Assembly (NCBI RefSeq): GCF_003352465.1
Contig: NZ_CP031153.1
Location: 3,551,001-3,615,000, forward strand
Reading direction: 5' to 3'
DNA from: Kordia sp. SMS9
GTDB lineage: Bacteria > Bacteroidota > Bacteroidia > Flavobacteriales > Flavobacteriaceae
Length of the DNA: 64,000 nt
The translations under genes and the position numbers were made by a program. Positions 18,650 through 27,344 of this stretch are shown one piece after another; position 1 is the first letter of the stretch; each line of letters starts with the position of its first letter. The notes under the pieces are model-generated. The model saw only the letters and a list, made by a program, of their open reading frames with translations. It searched no databases and was not told the origin of the DNA.

Positions 18650-19489
18650 TTAAATCAAATTTAGTTGATAATTTACATACGATTTCGCTAATAACGCCAT
18701 TTTTTGATAATTTGGTATGCGAATTCGTGTACTTTTAATTTTAACGGATGGCGTTCGTTTCAGCTTGTGCAATAGTTTTGAATAATACTTGTACGCGGTA
18801 AATACGCCAAATTTTGCTTCTATCGGAAGTTTTGCAATTCCTTCCAATCCAAGTTTGAAATCGTTTTCTATTTCTTCAATAATTTTTTGTTTTGAAGCTT
18901 CGTCTAAATTTTTCAAATCAGCATCTGGAAAGTACGTGCGATCTAAATCTTCAAAATCCGCTTTTAAATCACGCAAGAAATTCACTTTCTGAAACGCTGA
19001 ACCTAACGACATTGCCGAAGATTTTAACTCTTCATACTTTTCCTCATCTCCTTTTACAAATACTTTCAAACACATCAATCCAACGACATCTGCCGAACCG
19101 TATATATATTCTTTGTATTCTTCATCGGTTAAGTAGACTTTTTTGTCTAAATCTTGACGCATACTTCTCATAAACGCATCAATCAAGTGAATAGGAATGT
19201 CGTATTTATGAACCGTATGTTGAAAAGAATTTAAAATAGGATTTAAACTAATTTTATGTTCCAATGCTGAATCCCAATCTGCTTGAAACTTGTCTAACAA
19301 GAATTTTTTGTCAAACTCATGGAAAGAATCTACGATTTCATCTGCAAAGCGCACAAAACCATAAATATTGTAAATGTCTTGACGAATGGACGGCGCCAGC
19401 ATTTTTGTAGCTAATGAAAAAGAGGTGCTGTACGATTTGGTGACAAGCGTACTGCAGTTGTAAGAAACAGAATCAAATAGAGCTTTCAT
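18650..19489 (-). CDS. crtB: Phytoene synthase CrtB
   Basis: 279 residues. Joins two geranylgeranyl diphosphates to make phytoene. Both Mg-diphosphate Asp motifs are intact: D50-E-I-V-D54 and D174-L-K-A-D178. The start overlaps crtI by 17 bp, showing translational coupling. Membrane-associated, first committed step of the carotenoid pathway. No GGPP synthase gene is in the window. Confidence 0.96.
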   Translation of the reverse strand: MKALFDSVSYNCSTLVTKSYSTSFSLATKMLAPSIRQDIYNIYGFVRFADEIVDSFHEFDKKFLLDKFQADWDSALEHKISLNPILNSFQHTVHKYDIPIHLIDAFMRSMRQDLDKKVYLTDEEYKEYIYGSADVVGLMCLKVFVKGDEEKYEELKSSAMSLGSAFQKVNFLRDLKADFEDLDRTYFPDADLKNLDEASKQKIIEEIENDFKLGLEGIAKLPIEAKFGVFTAYKYYSKLLHKLKRTPSVKIKSTRIRIPNYQKMALLAKSYVNYQLNLI

Positions 19490-20957
19490 GAGTATTTGGT
19501 TGGTGTTTAGTGATTAATTCAGCTACCAATTTCCCAGAAATCAATGCTGGAGGAACTCCAGGCCCAGGAACGGTTAATTGTCCAGTAAAATATAAGTTAG
19601 AAACTTTTTTACTTTTCAAATTAGGTCGTAAAAATGCAGTTTGCAACAGCGTATTTGCCATTCCGTACGCATTTCCTTTGTATGAATTGTATTCTTTTAC
19701 GAAGTCATTTACACAAAAAGACTCTTTAAAGATAATATGTTTTGTGATATTTTGTGCAGTCAAGTCCTGAAATCTATCCATAATGATGTCAAAATACTGA
19801 TCGCGAAGTGCTTGCGTATCTTCCAAACCTGGCGCAATCGGAATTAAAAAGAAACCTGCTTCTTTTCCTTTTGGCGCTGCTGCGGAATCTGTCATAGACG
19901 GAAAATTTGCATAAAATAATGGTTCTTTTGGCCAAGAAGCTTTGTCGTAAATAACATGTGCATGCGCATCAAAATCAACATCAAAAAATAAAGTGTGATG
20001 CGATACATTTTCAATCTTCTTATCAAAACCTACATAAAATAGAAGGGAAGAAGGCGCAAAGGTTTTTTTGCCCCAATAATTTTCAGAATATTGACGGTAT
20101 TGTTGGTCTAACAACGTTTCTGAATGGTGATAATCAGCTCCGGAAAGTACAATATCCGCTTCATGTTCGCCATTTTCAGTGATAACTTTTTTCGCTCGTT
20201 TTCCCTGTACATCAATCTTCACTACATTTTCATTCGTTTTGATGGTCACACCTAAACGTTTTGCCAAGGTTTCCATTGCTTGAATAATGCTGTACATACC
20301 GCCATCAGGATGCCAAGTTCCCAATCCGAAATCGGCATAATTCATAAAACTATAAAACGAAGGTGTATCACTTGGTTTTGCCCCTAAAAATAACACTGGA
20401 AATTCCAATATCTTGATCAATCGGTCATTTTTGAACTCTTTGCGAACATCACGTTTTATGTTGCTGAAAAATTGACCAATTTTCGTAATTGTTTTGGTGT
20501 TGACAAGTTCTAAAGGAGAAACGCCAGGTTTGTAGACCAAATCTTTAATGGCTACATTGTAATTTTCTTCTGCGTTTGCAATAAATTTTCGAAGTTTTGC
20601 GCTGCTTCCTTCTTCTTCTTTTTCAAAAGCTGCACAAATTTTCTCTAAAGTATCTTCAATACGAATAGAATCATTTTTGCCAAAATAGACCTCGTATGCA
20701 GGATTCAATTTCTCTAAGTGATAAAATTCAGAAGGTTTAGTGTTAAAGTCACTGAAGAAACGTTCAAAAACGTCTGGCATCCAGTACCAAGATGGTCCTA
20801 AATCAAACGTAAAACCGTCACGTTTTAACTGTCGGGCTCTTCCGCCGACAGTCGAATTTTTCTCAAGGATGGTAACGTCATATCCCGCTTGTGCTAAGTA
20901 ACAAGAAGCAGATAAGGATGAAAATCCAGAACCTATAATTATAGTTTTTAATTTCAT
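19473..20957 (-). CDS. crtI: Phytoene desaturase CrtI
   Basis: 494 residues. FAD-dependent desaturase that converts phytoene to lycopene. N-terminal dinucleotide fold IIGSGFSSLSASCYLAQAG with Glu at the end of strand two (TILEKNSTVGGRAR), and the CrtI C-terminal signature VPGPGVPPALISGKLVAELI. The usual third Gly of GxGxxG is Ser here, as in many flavobacterial members as far as I recall. First structural gene of the crt unit, 46 bp after the CarH-like regulator gene on the same strand. Confidence 0.96.
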   Translation of the reverse strand: MKLKTIIIGSGFSSLSASCYLAQAGYDVTILEKNSTVGGRARQLKRDGFTFDLGPSWYWMPDVFERFFSDFNTKPSEFYHLEKLNPAYEVYFGKNDSIRIEDTLEKICAAFEKEEEGSSAKLRKFIANAEENYNVAIKDLVYKPGVSPLELVNTKTITKIGQFFSNIKRDVRKEFKNDRLIKILEFPVLFLGAKPSDTPSFYSFMNYADFGLGTWHPDGGMYSIIQAMETLAKRLGVTIKTNENVVKIDVQGKRAKKVITENGEHEADIVLSGADYHHSETLLDQQYRQYSENYWGKKTFAPSSLLFYVGFDKKIENVSHHTLFFDVDFDAHAHVIYDKASWPKEPLFYANFPSMTDSAAAPKGKEAGFFLIPIAPGLEDTQALRDQYFDIIMDRFQDLTAQNITKHIIFKESFCVNDFVKEYNSYKGNAYGMANTLLQTAFLRPNLKSKKVSNLYFTGQLTVPGPGVPPALISGKLVAELITKHQPNTHESSI

Positions 20958-21003
20958 TGTTTAACAAATGTAGTAAAAAGTTAAACAAAAATAAAATTGA
21001 ATT

Positions 21004-21900
21004 CTAAATTTCTTCAACTAGGTCAATAATTGACTTAAAAACTTTAAGATTCTTGTAGTTTTTCGTGTTTTTTACAAATTTTGCTTGGTAGCCTAACAAC
21101 CATAAATGATGCTCATCAAAACCAATTTTTTCACTAAATTCTTCTAAGTACTCTTCAAGTTTGTCCTCTACGGGAGTTACTGTAAAGTAAGAAATAAAAT
21201 GTAATTCTGGAAAAAAACTGTGAATATTTGTTAAACTCTCAATCGGAATCGTTTGACCAAGATATATGGTGTGATATCCTTTCAATTGTAATTCGTAGTT
21301 TAAATATAGCAATCCAATTTCATGAATCTCATTTTCAGGTAAGTATAAAACAAACGTTTTTGTCTTGTTCGATTTTTCTAATGACTGAATACGTTCCGTA
21401 TTTAAAATAATTTTTTGCTTTACCAAACTTGAAATGAAATGCTCATGCGCTGGATTGATGGTTTGCGTGTGCCACAAAACACCTAATTCGTTCAATAAAG
21501 GAATGAAAGTGTCATAAAAAATTTCTCGGAACGATTTTTCCGCTAACAATTTATTATAAGTATTGTAGAATAAACCATAATCAAAATTAAGCATTGACAA
21601 CTTAAAGGAGTTCAATGCTTGATTGTGAATATTTTTCTCTGTTGCAATCTCTCGAACAAGAATGTGAATCTTATCTTCAGGAATTTGTGCAATTTTTGAA
21701 ATTTTATACCCGTTTTTGTAAAGGAGAGTTATGTTAAGAAGTTTTTGCAAACTCTTTAAGTCATAAGTTCGTATATTTGTATCTGTTCTTTCTGGAGCTA
21801 ATAATTCGTATCTTTTTTCCCAAATACGTATGGTGTGAGCTTTTACTCCTGAAAGATTTTCTAAGTCTTTTATACTAAATTTAGTTTTTACAGCATCCAT
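21004..21900 (-). CDS. CarH/LitR-like MerR regulator with B12-binding domain
   Basis: 298 residues. MerR winged HTH at 8-75 (HTIRIWEKRYELLAPERTD), a helical cap at about 95-175, and a Rossmann-like cobalamin domain at about 182-295. The cap carries the Wx9EH motif (Trp143, Glu153, His154) that holds adenosylcobalamin in CarH photoreceptors. The lower Co ligand motif DxHxxG reads EIHEIG (191-196), so His193 is kept and Asp is replaced by Glu. The known relatives repress crt genes in the dark. It lies directly upstream of crtI, so light- and B12-dependent control of carotenoid synthesis is likely; this role is inference. Confidence 0.88.
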   Translation of the reverse strand: MDAVKTKFSIKDLENLSGVKAHTIRIWEKRYELLAPERTDTNIRTYDLKSLQKLLNITLLYKNGYKISKIAQIPEDKIHILVREIATEKNIHNQALNSFKLSMLNFDYGLFYNTYNKLLAEKSFREIFYDTFIPLLNELGVLWHTQTINPAHEHFISSLVKQKIILNTERIQSLEKSNKTKTFVLYLPENEIHEIGLLYLNYELQLKGYHTIYLGQTIPIESLTNIHSFFPELHFISYFTVTPVEDKLEEYLEEFSEKIGFDEHHLWLLGYQAKFVKNTKNYKNLKVFKSIIDLVEEI

Positions 21901-21929
21901 TCGTTTAATCTTTTTCTATATAGCTTAAA

Positions 21930-21937
21930 CAAAAGTA
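21930..21937 (-). promoter_or_regulatory. -7 element for the regulator-crt operon
   Basis: Minus-strand TACTTTTG at 21930-21937, 29 bp upstream of the regulator start. No clean TTG at 19-20 bp. A CarH-like operator should overlap it; I could not define one with confidence. Confidence 0.45.
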
Positions 21938-22001
21938 CGTTTTTATCTTGGCATTTCCTTGTATTTACATTATTTTAATACTATTAAGAATGATTTTAAA
22001 T

Positions 22002-22035
22002 AAAAAAGAGAGCCATCTTTTTAAAATAGCTCTCA
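22002..22035 (-). terminator. Terminator of the 22-kb precursor gene
   Basis: Hairpin GAGAGC...GCTCTC (22008-22034) with an A-run on its left, which is a U-run for minus-strand transcription. Confidence 0.75.
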
Positions 22036-22051
22036 AAAATAAAAAAAAATT

Positions 22052-22303
22052 CTAACATTTTACGTCTACAGACTGGTTACACCAAACTTGCACAGAATAT
22101 GCTACGGTACAATTGCTCAAAGGTCTTGGCAACGTATTACAAACCTCTGGTTGTACGGTAAGTGCTACGGTACAGTCTCCAACTGGTCGTGCGCAAGTAA
22201 CTGTAAATACGTCTGTTTTATCTGCTCCACCCATAATTGATTGGTTTAGAGAAGATACAATTTGTTTTTTCAATGCGAGTGTTGTTAACTTTCTTTTTTT
22301 CAT
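22052..22303 (-). CDS. Class I lanthipeptide-type precursor with repeated core (orphan)
   Basis: 83 residues. Leader MKKRKLTTLALKKQIVSSLN with Gly25-Gly26 is of the same family as the peptides at 2168-2368 and 27135-27344. The putative core (27-83) is long, rich in Thr/Ser/Val and holds six Cys (37, 44, 55, 65, 75, 83). It contains an internal repeat: CTVALTVQPEVC (44-55) and CTVAYSVQVWC (65-75), each with dehydratable Thr/Ser between two Cys. No modifying enzyme or transporter is adjacent. Strong leader evidence, product inferred. Confidence 0.8.
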   Translation of the reverse strand: MKKRKLTTLALKKQIVSSLNQSIMGGADKTDVFTVTCARPVGDCTVALTVQPEVCNTLPRPLSNCTVAYSVQVWCNQSVDVKC

Positions 22304-22495
22304 GGTGTTTCGTTTTAAATTTACGCTAAATTTAGGAAGAAAATGATTGCTAGAAAACGAAAACTAGTCGCTATTTATAAATACCGAGCTTTTTTCGCTT
22401 GAGTATGGTGCAATTTATTGTAAAACAAGTTATTATATGCTTTAAGTTTTCTGTTTTTACAAAAATTTTTAGCATGAAATGTAAGTGTGCAATGC

Positions 22496-22747
22496 TTAGG
22501 AATGGTTTGTAACCGCGGCATTTACTTTGCGAAGTAAAAGCATGATTAAATAAAATAAAAAAGCTCCGACCAATCCGCTAAAAAAGAAAAGGATAATATC
22601 AAAAAAGAAATCACTTCGAAGTTTTTGTAAATATCTAGTTGCATAATGGTCAAAACCAAAAAAAGTTACAACCCAACTTGCGCCAAATAGGAGCGATATC
22701 AACAAAGCTCTGAGGAAAATGAGAAGGTATTTTGTGTAAAGTTGCAT
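22496..22747 (-). CDS. Small membrane protein, unknown
   Basis: 83 residues from MQLYTKYLL at 22747; an in-frame ATG at 22783 would add 12 residues. Two membrane helices (about 6-28 and 48-72) are separated by a basic loop with FDHYATRYLQKLRSD. No family recognised. It stands alone between two plus/minus boundaries; function unknown. Confidence 0.6.
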   Translation of the reverse strand: MQLYTKYLLIFLRALLISLLFGASWVVTFFGFDHYATRYLQKLRSDFFFDIILFFFSGLVGAFLFYLIMLLLRKVNAAVTNHS

Positions 22748-22947
22748 ATTGTAAATGTACAGAAAAGTATCAACAGTAACCAAAGAAACAAAACGAGTTT
22801 ATCAACTACTTTTCACAAGCTTTATTTATCCTTAAAAAGTTACCAAAAACACAATTTTTAAGTGATTTTATAAATTTCTACGCATTTTCGATGCTTTTTT
22901 TCTCTAAAAGTTTGATATTAGCTTCATAACAATCAAAATTAATTAAA

Positions 22948-23313
22948 ATGAAACATGTAAAAACACTTCTTTTGGTTATCACTATTTTTAGTTTTTTATC
23001 TTTTCAGCAAGCAGATTCTGTGGTTGGTAAATGGGAAATGTATAAAATGGAAAATGCAGAAGGTGAAGTACGAGCATCTAACGGACGTTGGATGGAATTT
23101 TTAGAAGGTGGTGAATTGAAAGGTGGAAATACCATGGAAACTACCGATAGAACTGGAAATTGGGAATACAATACCGAAACGAAAGAACTCACAATTGGAT
23201 CGGAAGAAAAAAGACCTGGTGAAGGAACTTTCAAAGTGTCATGGGTAAACGAAAAAACGATGTATATCGATATTGGTCAAGGCAGAAAAGTGTATTTAAA
23301 ACGAATTAAATAA
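22948..23313 (+). CDS. Secreted lipocalin-like small protein
   Basis: 121 residues with a hydrophobic N-terminal signal (MKHVKTLLLVITIFSFLSFQ), then VVGKWEMYKMEN, a start typical of the bacterial lipocalin-like families (strand then kink with conserved GxW). The rest alternates short beta strands (WMEFLEGGEL, NWEYNTETKELTIG, KVYLKRI). Ligand unknown. The ATP-grasp gene follows after 28 bp and may be co-transcribed. Confidence 0.72.
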   Translation: MKHVKTLLLVITIFSFLSFQQADSVVGKWEMYKMENAEGEVRASNGRWMEFLEGGELKGGNTMETTDRTGNWEYNTETKELTIGSEEKRPGEGTFKVSWVNEKTMYIDIGQGRKVYLKRIK

Positions 23314-23341
23314 TTCAAAAAAATAGCGTAGATTAGATCGT

Positions 23342-24160
23342 ATGAAAACAATTTTAGTTGTTAATGGAGAAACGTATTGGAAAGATATTTTGCCAGCGTA
23401 TAACGTAGTTCAAAAATCAATTCAAAATACTTCTTGGATTTTAAAATCAGGAAAATTATTTGTGACAGATGCGCAAGGAACTGTAGAGCCTGATGGAATT
23501 TTGTGGCGCGTGGGCGCGATAAAACCGATGGAAATTCAAACGACAGCGTTGGATTTAATTACCTTAGCGGGAATTCCTTGTGTAAATTCACCAGAAACAC
23601 TAAAAACAGGATTTGATCGTTTGTCCATGCTCGCTACGATTAAAAAATTGGGTTTATCCGTAATTGACTTTGACGTGTTTACAAGATCAACAGATCTTAA
23701 AAACTTGAACAGAAACTTTCCATTTGTGGTGAAAGTGGGGAATTATCATGGTGGATTTGGAAAAGTGTTGGTGCAAGACGAGCAGAAATGGCAAGACATT
23801 CAAGATTTGCTATTTGTTACGGACGATTATATTACTATTGAACCGTATATTAATTACGTGCGAGACATTCGATACATTGCCATCAATGACAAAGTCTGGG
23901 CAATGTCGCGAAAAGGAAAATTTTGGAAAGCGAATATTGAAACTACCGATTTTAAGGAGTTTGAACCTGAAGAAGCCTTAGTCAACGATTTAAAAATGTT
24001 ACAAAACGCCATTGGCGCCGATATCATTGCTATTGATATTTTAGAAGAAGAAAACGGATATCTTCACATTGTAGAATATAATGACATTCCAGGTTTATCG
24101 GGCTTTTCGGATGAACTTAAATATGAATTGGCGGGAGTACTCACACGTGCAATGAGTTAA
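23342..24160 (+). CDS. ATP-grasp protein resembling the synapsin/RimK fold
   Basis: 272 residues. The pattern FPFVVKVGNYHGGFGKV (about 128-144) matches the synapsin ATP-grasp segment in which Lys and a Gly-rich loop hold ATP. It is followed by ITIEPYINYVRDIRYIAI, a WAMSRKGKFWKAN strand, and IIAIDILEEENGYLHIVEYND with the metal-binding Glu/Asn pair. ATP-grasp enzymes ligate a carboxylate to an amine or thiol; the substrate here is unknown. No membrane segment. It could be a RimK-like ligase, or a graspetide-type peptide ligase given the precursor peptides in the window, but no graspetide motif is seen. Confidence 0.75.
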   Translation: MKTILVVNGETYWKDILPAYNVVQKSIQNTSWILKSGKLFVTDAQGTVEPDGILWRVGAIKPMEIQTTALDLITLAGIPCVNSPETLKTGFDRLSMLATIKKLGLSVIDFDVFTRSTDLKNLNRNFPFVVKVGNYHGGFGKVLVQDEQKWQDIQDLLFVTDDYITIEPYINYVRDIRYIAINDKVWAMSRKGKFWKANIETTDFKEFEPEEALVNDLKMLQNAIGADIIAIDILEEENGYLHIVEYNDIPGLSGFSDELKYELAGVLTRAMS

Positions 24161-24194
24161 AAATTACAACATATATTTCAAAATATTTAAAAAC

Positions 24195-24244
24195 AAAAAT
24201 CCTGCAATTTTTTGATGATCTTCAAAAAATTGCAGGATTTTTTT
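24195..24244 (+). terminator. Terminator after the ATP-grasp gene
   Basis: Long perfect stem AATCCTGCAATTTTTTGA with its complement and a T-run; strong. Confidence 0.9.
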
Positions 24245-24284
24245 GTGATTTTAATGTACACTTTGCAATAAATTCGTGAAAAAA

Positions 24285-24827
24285 ATGACGAAATTTGAAG
24301 AAAATTCAAAGACTATGAAAAATACTTCCGAATTCATGTTAAAAGCAATGCGCATTGTAGCTTGGATTGTTTTTATTTGGATGTTGGTAAAAGCCGGCGC
24401 CATAATTATGTCATACGGCGCAAGTGTCAACAATGCGGAAGGTGCCAAAGACTTATATCGCGGTTTGGACTTGTCTCGCTATTATGAAGCGAGTTTCTTT
24501 CACTATTCTGTCATTGTTTTTTACTACATCATTTTGTACTTATTGCAAGCATACATTGCGTTGTTTGTGACGCGATTACTGAGTGAACAAACATTACAAC
24601 ATCTTTTCAGTAATACTGTGGTTGGAATTTTACATAAAATAAGCGCCACCGCTTTGGGTGTATTTTTGATGGGATTACTACACAATATTCACGTAGAAAT
24701 TTTAGCCAAATATGCAGCTTTACCAGCCGATTCCTTTTCGGGTGAATATATTTTTTTAGCAGGAACAATCTATGTGTTGGCAATGCTCTTTAAAAATAGC
24801 ATTCACGAAAAATTATCAGCTCAATAA
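24285..24827 (+). CDS. DUF2975-like membrane protein
   Basis: About 180 residues with four membrane helices (near 27-48, 72-98, 115-135, 152-172). The layout, with a longer loop after helix 1 and the helix pair near RLLSEQTLQHLFS, recalls the DUF2975 family, though the fit is from memory and not strong. A GTG nine bases upstream (24276) is an alternative start. It is followed 21 bp later by another membrane protein gene, so the two are probably one operon. Confidence 0.6.
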   Translation: MTKFEENSKTMKNTSEFMLKAMRIVAWIVFIWMLVKAGAIIMSYGASVNNAEGAKDLYRGLDLSRYYEASFFHYSVIVFYYIILYLLQAYIALFVTRLLSEQTLQHLFSNTVVGILHKISATALGVFLMGLLHNIHVEILAKYAALPADSFSGEYIFLAGTIYVLAMLFKNSIHEKLSAQ

Positions 24828-24848
24828 TTTTATTAAAAACCAAACCAA

Positions 24849-25157
24849 ATGGCAACTATAAATTTTTACAAATGGGCGTTTCGTTTCACTATTTGGATTG
24901 CCATTATTCAAGTTGTAATTTTCTTTTTGGTGTTAAACTTTAATCCTTTTACTCAAGATGAATTACAATTTTTAAAACGTCTCGAATATCTAGGATTCAC
25001 GATATTTATGTTATTTTTAGGCGCAGTTTTGACATTAATCATCGGGTTTGTGAAGAAAGAACCGCAAAAATATCAATTTTGGATTGCGTTGCTCTTATGT
25101 ATTGGTTGTGTGTTCAATTTATTTTTAGGAACTTTTGGAAAATATATCATAATGTGA
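24849..25157 (+). CDS. Small three-helix membrane protein, unknown
   Basis: 102 residues with three membrane helices (about 10-30, 46-66, 78-98) and a short acidic loop FTQDELQFLKR between the first two. No recognised family. The stop codon overlaps the GTG start of the gamma-glutamylcyclotransferase-like gene (ATGTGA arrangement), so the downstream gene is likely translated by coupling. Confidence 0.65.
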   Translation: MATINFYKWAFRFTIWIAIIQVVIFFLVLNFNPFTQDELQFLKRLEYLGFTIFMLFLGAVLTLIIGFVKKEPQKYQFWIALLLCIGCVFNLFLGTFGKYIIM

Positions 25158-25489
25158 AACAAAATCTATTCTCATACGGAACACTACAACTGGAAAAAGT
25201 GCAATTAGAATCTTTTGGTAGACTTTTACAAGGGGAAAAAGATGTTTTGCAAGGTTTTCAACTCGGAAAAGTCCAAATTACAAATAAAGCCGTTTTAGCA
25301 CTAAGTGAAGCTACATTTCATCCAATAGCCATTCAAACGAACCATCCAAACGACACCATTTCAGGAACTTTATATAAAATCACTTCCGACGAATTGGCAC
25401 AAGCAGATGCTTATGAAGTCGCAGCGTATAAAAGGGTAGAAGCCACATTTCAATCTGGAAAAAAAGGTTGGGTGTATGTAAAAGCGTAA
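25154..25489 (+). CDS. Gamma-glutamylcyclotransferase/AIG2-like protein
   Basis: 111 residues from the GTG at 25154, which overlaps the previous stop. The N-terminus LFSYGTLQLEKVQ carries the YGTL substrate-phosphate/carboxylate loop of the AIG2-like fold, and the late segment ELAQADAYEVAAYKRVEATFQSG has the expected Asp/Glu-Tyr pattern, the Glu of DAYE being the likely catalytic acid. Members cyclise gamma-glutamyl groups to 5-oxoproline. The upstream in-frame ATG at 25079 lies inside the previous gene and is less likely. Confidence 0.8.
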   Translation: MKQNLFSYGTLQLEKVQLESFGRLLQGEKDVLQGFQLGKVQITNKAVLALSEATFHPIAIQTNHPNDTISGTLYKITSDELAQADAYEVAAYKRVEATFQSGKKGWVYVKA

Positions 25490-25506
25490 AATTTAACATA
25501 TCAAAA

Positions 25507-25563
25507 GAGACTGTTTCAAAAATTCGGAATGACGTTTCCTTAAAGCTTTCGAGACAGTCTCCC
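25507..25563. terminator. Bidirectional hairpin (REP-like) between convergent genes
   Basis: GAGACTGT at the left pairs with ACAGTCTC at the right, enclosing CGGAATGACGTTTCC. It lacks a strong T-run, so it may act as a REP element as much as a terminator. Confidence 0.45.
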
Positions 25564-25577
25564 AAAATGAATTGTCT

Positions 25578-26867
25578 TTACAGCTTTGGAACCATCACAT
25601 ATCCGCCAATCCAACAGTTCATCGCAATTTTTTCGCCGCCTTTATAGCCTTTATTAAAAACATCTGGTTTGCTCGGTGCCAATTGCATATAACTCGAAAT
25701 CAATCCGTTGGCTTCAATTTTCACAGAACTATCAACGTTCAAAGCCTTGCGAGCGGTTTCAGCGGCTTTCCAATAAACGGCTTTTTTTGTAAAAGTGTCC
25801 GTTCCGCATTCGTTGGCGCTAGAACCGTACAAACGTGCTAAATTCAAATACGTACTTCCCGAATTTGGATTGACTTTTAACGCTTCCAAATAGAATGAGC
25901 GCGCTTTTGATTTTTGGTTTGCTTTCGCTGCTTTTTTTCCTTTCGTATTCAGCATTGCTACTTTTTTATCGGTATCCGTTTCTAAATTTAGATATGCTAT
26001 AAAATATTTTTCTGCTTTTACAGAATTGCCTTTTCGTTCGTGAATTTTATGTAAATACAACTTGGATTCAGCACTTGGAGCAGTGGCGTCAATAGCTTCT
26101 ACGAGTTCGATAAAAAGTGCATCTTCTTTGCAACCTTTTGCATCTAATTGTCCCGCAGCTTTTCGAAGCCAAGCTACATTTTCGAGATTGGCTTGAAACT
26201 TCTTTCGATACATTGGAATTAAGGTTTCGCAAGTCGCTTCTTTTTCTATCATCACATTCATATTGTTAGAAAGTGTTGCAATTGCTTTGGTATTTTTGGG
26301 CGATCGTTCTTTTTCAGAAGTCAATTTTTCTTGAATGACGGCATACTTTTCCATCAAACTTTCAAGCGAAACTCCATAGGTTTTGGCTTGATACATTTTA
26401 TAATACAATTCAAAATAATAGTACAAATTCAGCGGATTTTGAAAATATTTCTTGTCTTCCGTGAACGCATCGTCAAACCATCTATATTGTTCTGAAAGTG
26501 TTCCAATATTATATTTAAGCATCAACGCGCCAATTTTTGGTAGTAATTTTCCTTTTTTAGTTCTTTCAGGAAAAAGCTGCAAACGTTCTTTCCATAATTG
26601 AATCAAGTCAGAAGCTGCTTGTTTTTTGTCGGTTGCTTCTTTTAATTCATGTGCTAAGACGGTTTCGCCACGAGCATAAATCACATAACTCAGTTGGGCG
26701 CAATTTTTCCGTAAATAATCTAATTGTGAAGAAGCTGCTTCAAAGCGTTTTGTTTTTACATTTTCGGCAAATAAAGAAAGTGTTTCTTGGCAATTGTGTT
26801 GTGCGTTCAATAGCAAAGCAGCCAACATACACAACGTGGTAACGTGTAGTTTGGTAATTGAGTTCAT
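25578..26867 (-). CDS. Secreted TPR-repeat protein
   Basis: 429 residues with a Sec signal peptide (MNSITKLHVTTLCMLAALLLNA, cleavage before QHNCQ). The rest is helical with tetratricopeptide-like repeats, clearest at about 270-370 (KLYLHKIHERKGNSVKAEKYF, KARSFYLEALKVNPNSGSTYLNLARLYG). Six or so Cys are scattered, consistent with a periplasmic protein. TPR proteins of this kind hold other proteins; the partner is unknown. Single gene. Confidence 0.8.
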   Translation of the reverse strand: MNSITKLHVTTLCMLAALLLNAQHNCQETLSLFAENVKTKRFEAASSQLDYLRKNCAQLSYVIYARGETVLAHELKEATDKKQAASDLIQLWKERLQLFPERTKKGKLLPKIGALMLKYNIGTLSEQYRWFDDAFTEDKKYFQNPLNLYYYFELYYKMYQAKTYGVSLESLMEKYAVIQEKLTSEKERSPKNTKAIATLSNNMNVMIEKEATCETLIPMYRKKFQANLENVAWLRKAAGQLDAKGCKEDALFIELVEAIDATAPSAESKLYLHKIHERKGNSVKAEKYFIAYLNLETDTDKKVAMLNTKGKKAAKANQKSKARSFYLEALKVNPNSGSTYLNLARLYGSSANECGTDTFTKKAVYWKAAETARKALNVDSSVKIEANGLISSYMQLAPSKPDVFNKGYKGGEKIAMNCWIGGYVMVPKL

Positions 26868-27090
26868 AATGTAAATTTTAATCGGTTTCGATAAAAAGCG
26901 TACAAAATGTGTTCCGAAATAATTGATATTAAGAAATTTACATAAAAAAGGAACAAATCAATATTGTTCTAATTTGTTTCATTTTATGATGCAAAGGCTT
27001 CTATAGTCTAACTTTTTGGTTGAGGATTAACAGCGAACGAGTACATGAACTACATATTTTAGGAACGGTAGCCTTGAAGAACAAAGAAGC

Positions 27091-27116
27091 AAAAAAAGCG
27101 ATCCGAAGATCACTTT
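27091..27116 (-). terminator. Terminator of the 27-kb precursor gene
   Basis: AAAGcGATC...GATCaCTTT hairpin with seven As on the left, read as a U-run on the minus strand. Confidence 0.65.
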
Positions 27117-27134
27117 GTTTAAGATTCGCAATCA

Positions 27135-27344
27135 TTAAAGGCGGCATACCGTTTCTGCACACTTAGTGTCTTGGCAAGGGTCTGGAGGTGGTAAGGTACA
27201 ATCTCTGTGTCTTGAATACCAACATTCGCCATCTAATTCCCGAGAACGTTTTATGCCTCCTGCGACAATACCAATCATTGATTCAGCACTTAAATTAGCT
27301 ACATTCATTTTTTTAATACTTAATTTCTTAATTCTTTTTTTCAT
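27135..27344 (-). CDS. Class I lanthipeptide-type precursor (orphan), third copy
   Basis: 69 residues. Leader MKKRIKKLSIKKMNVANL, then Gly29-Gly30, of the same type as the two other precursors in the window. The putative core (31-69) has five Cys (41, 49, 57, 62, 67), a PPPDPC stretch, and few Ser/Thr (Ser34, Ser44, Thr50, Thr60, Thr65), and is more basic than the others. No modification gene adjacent. It could be a disulfide-bridged rather than thioether peptide. Confidence 0.72.
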   Translation of the reverse strand: MKKRIKKLSIKKMNVANLSAESMIGIVAGGIKRSRELDGECWYSRHRDCTLPPPDPCQDTKCAETVCRL

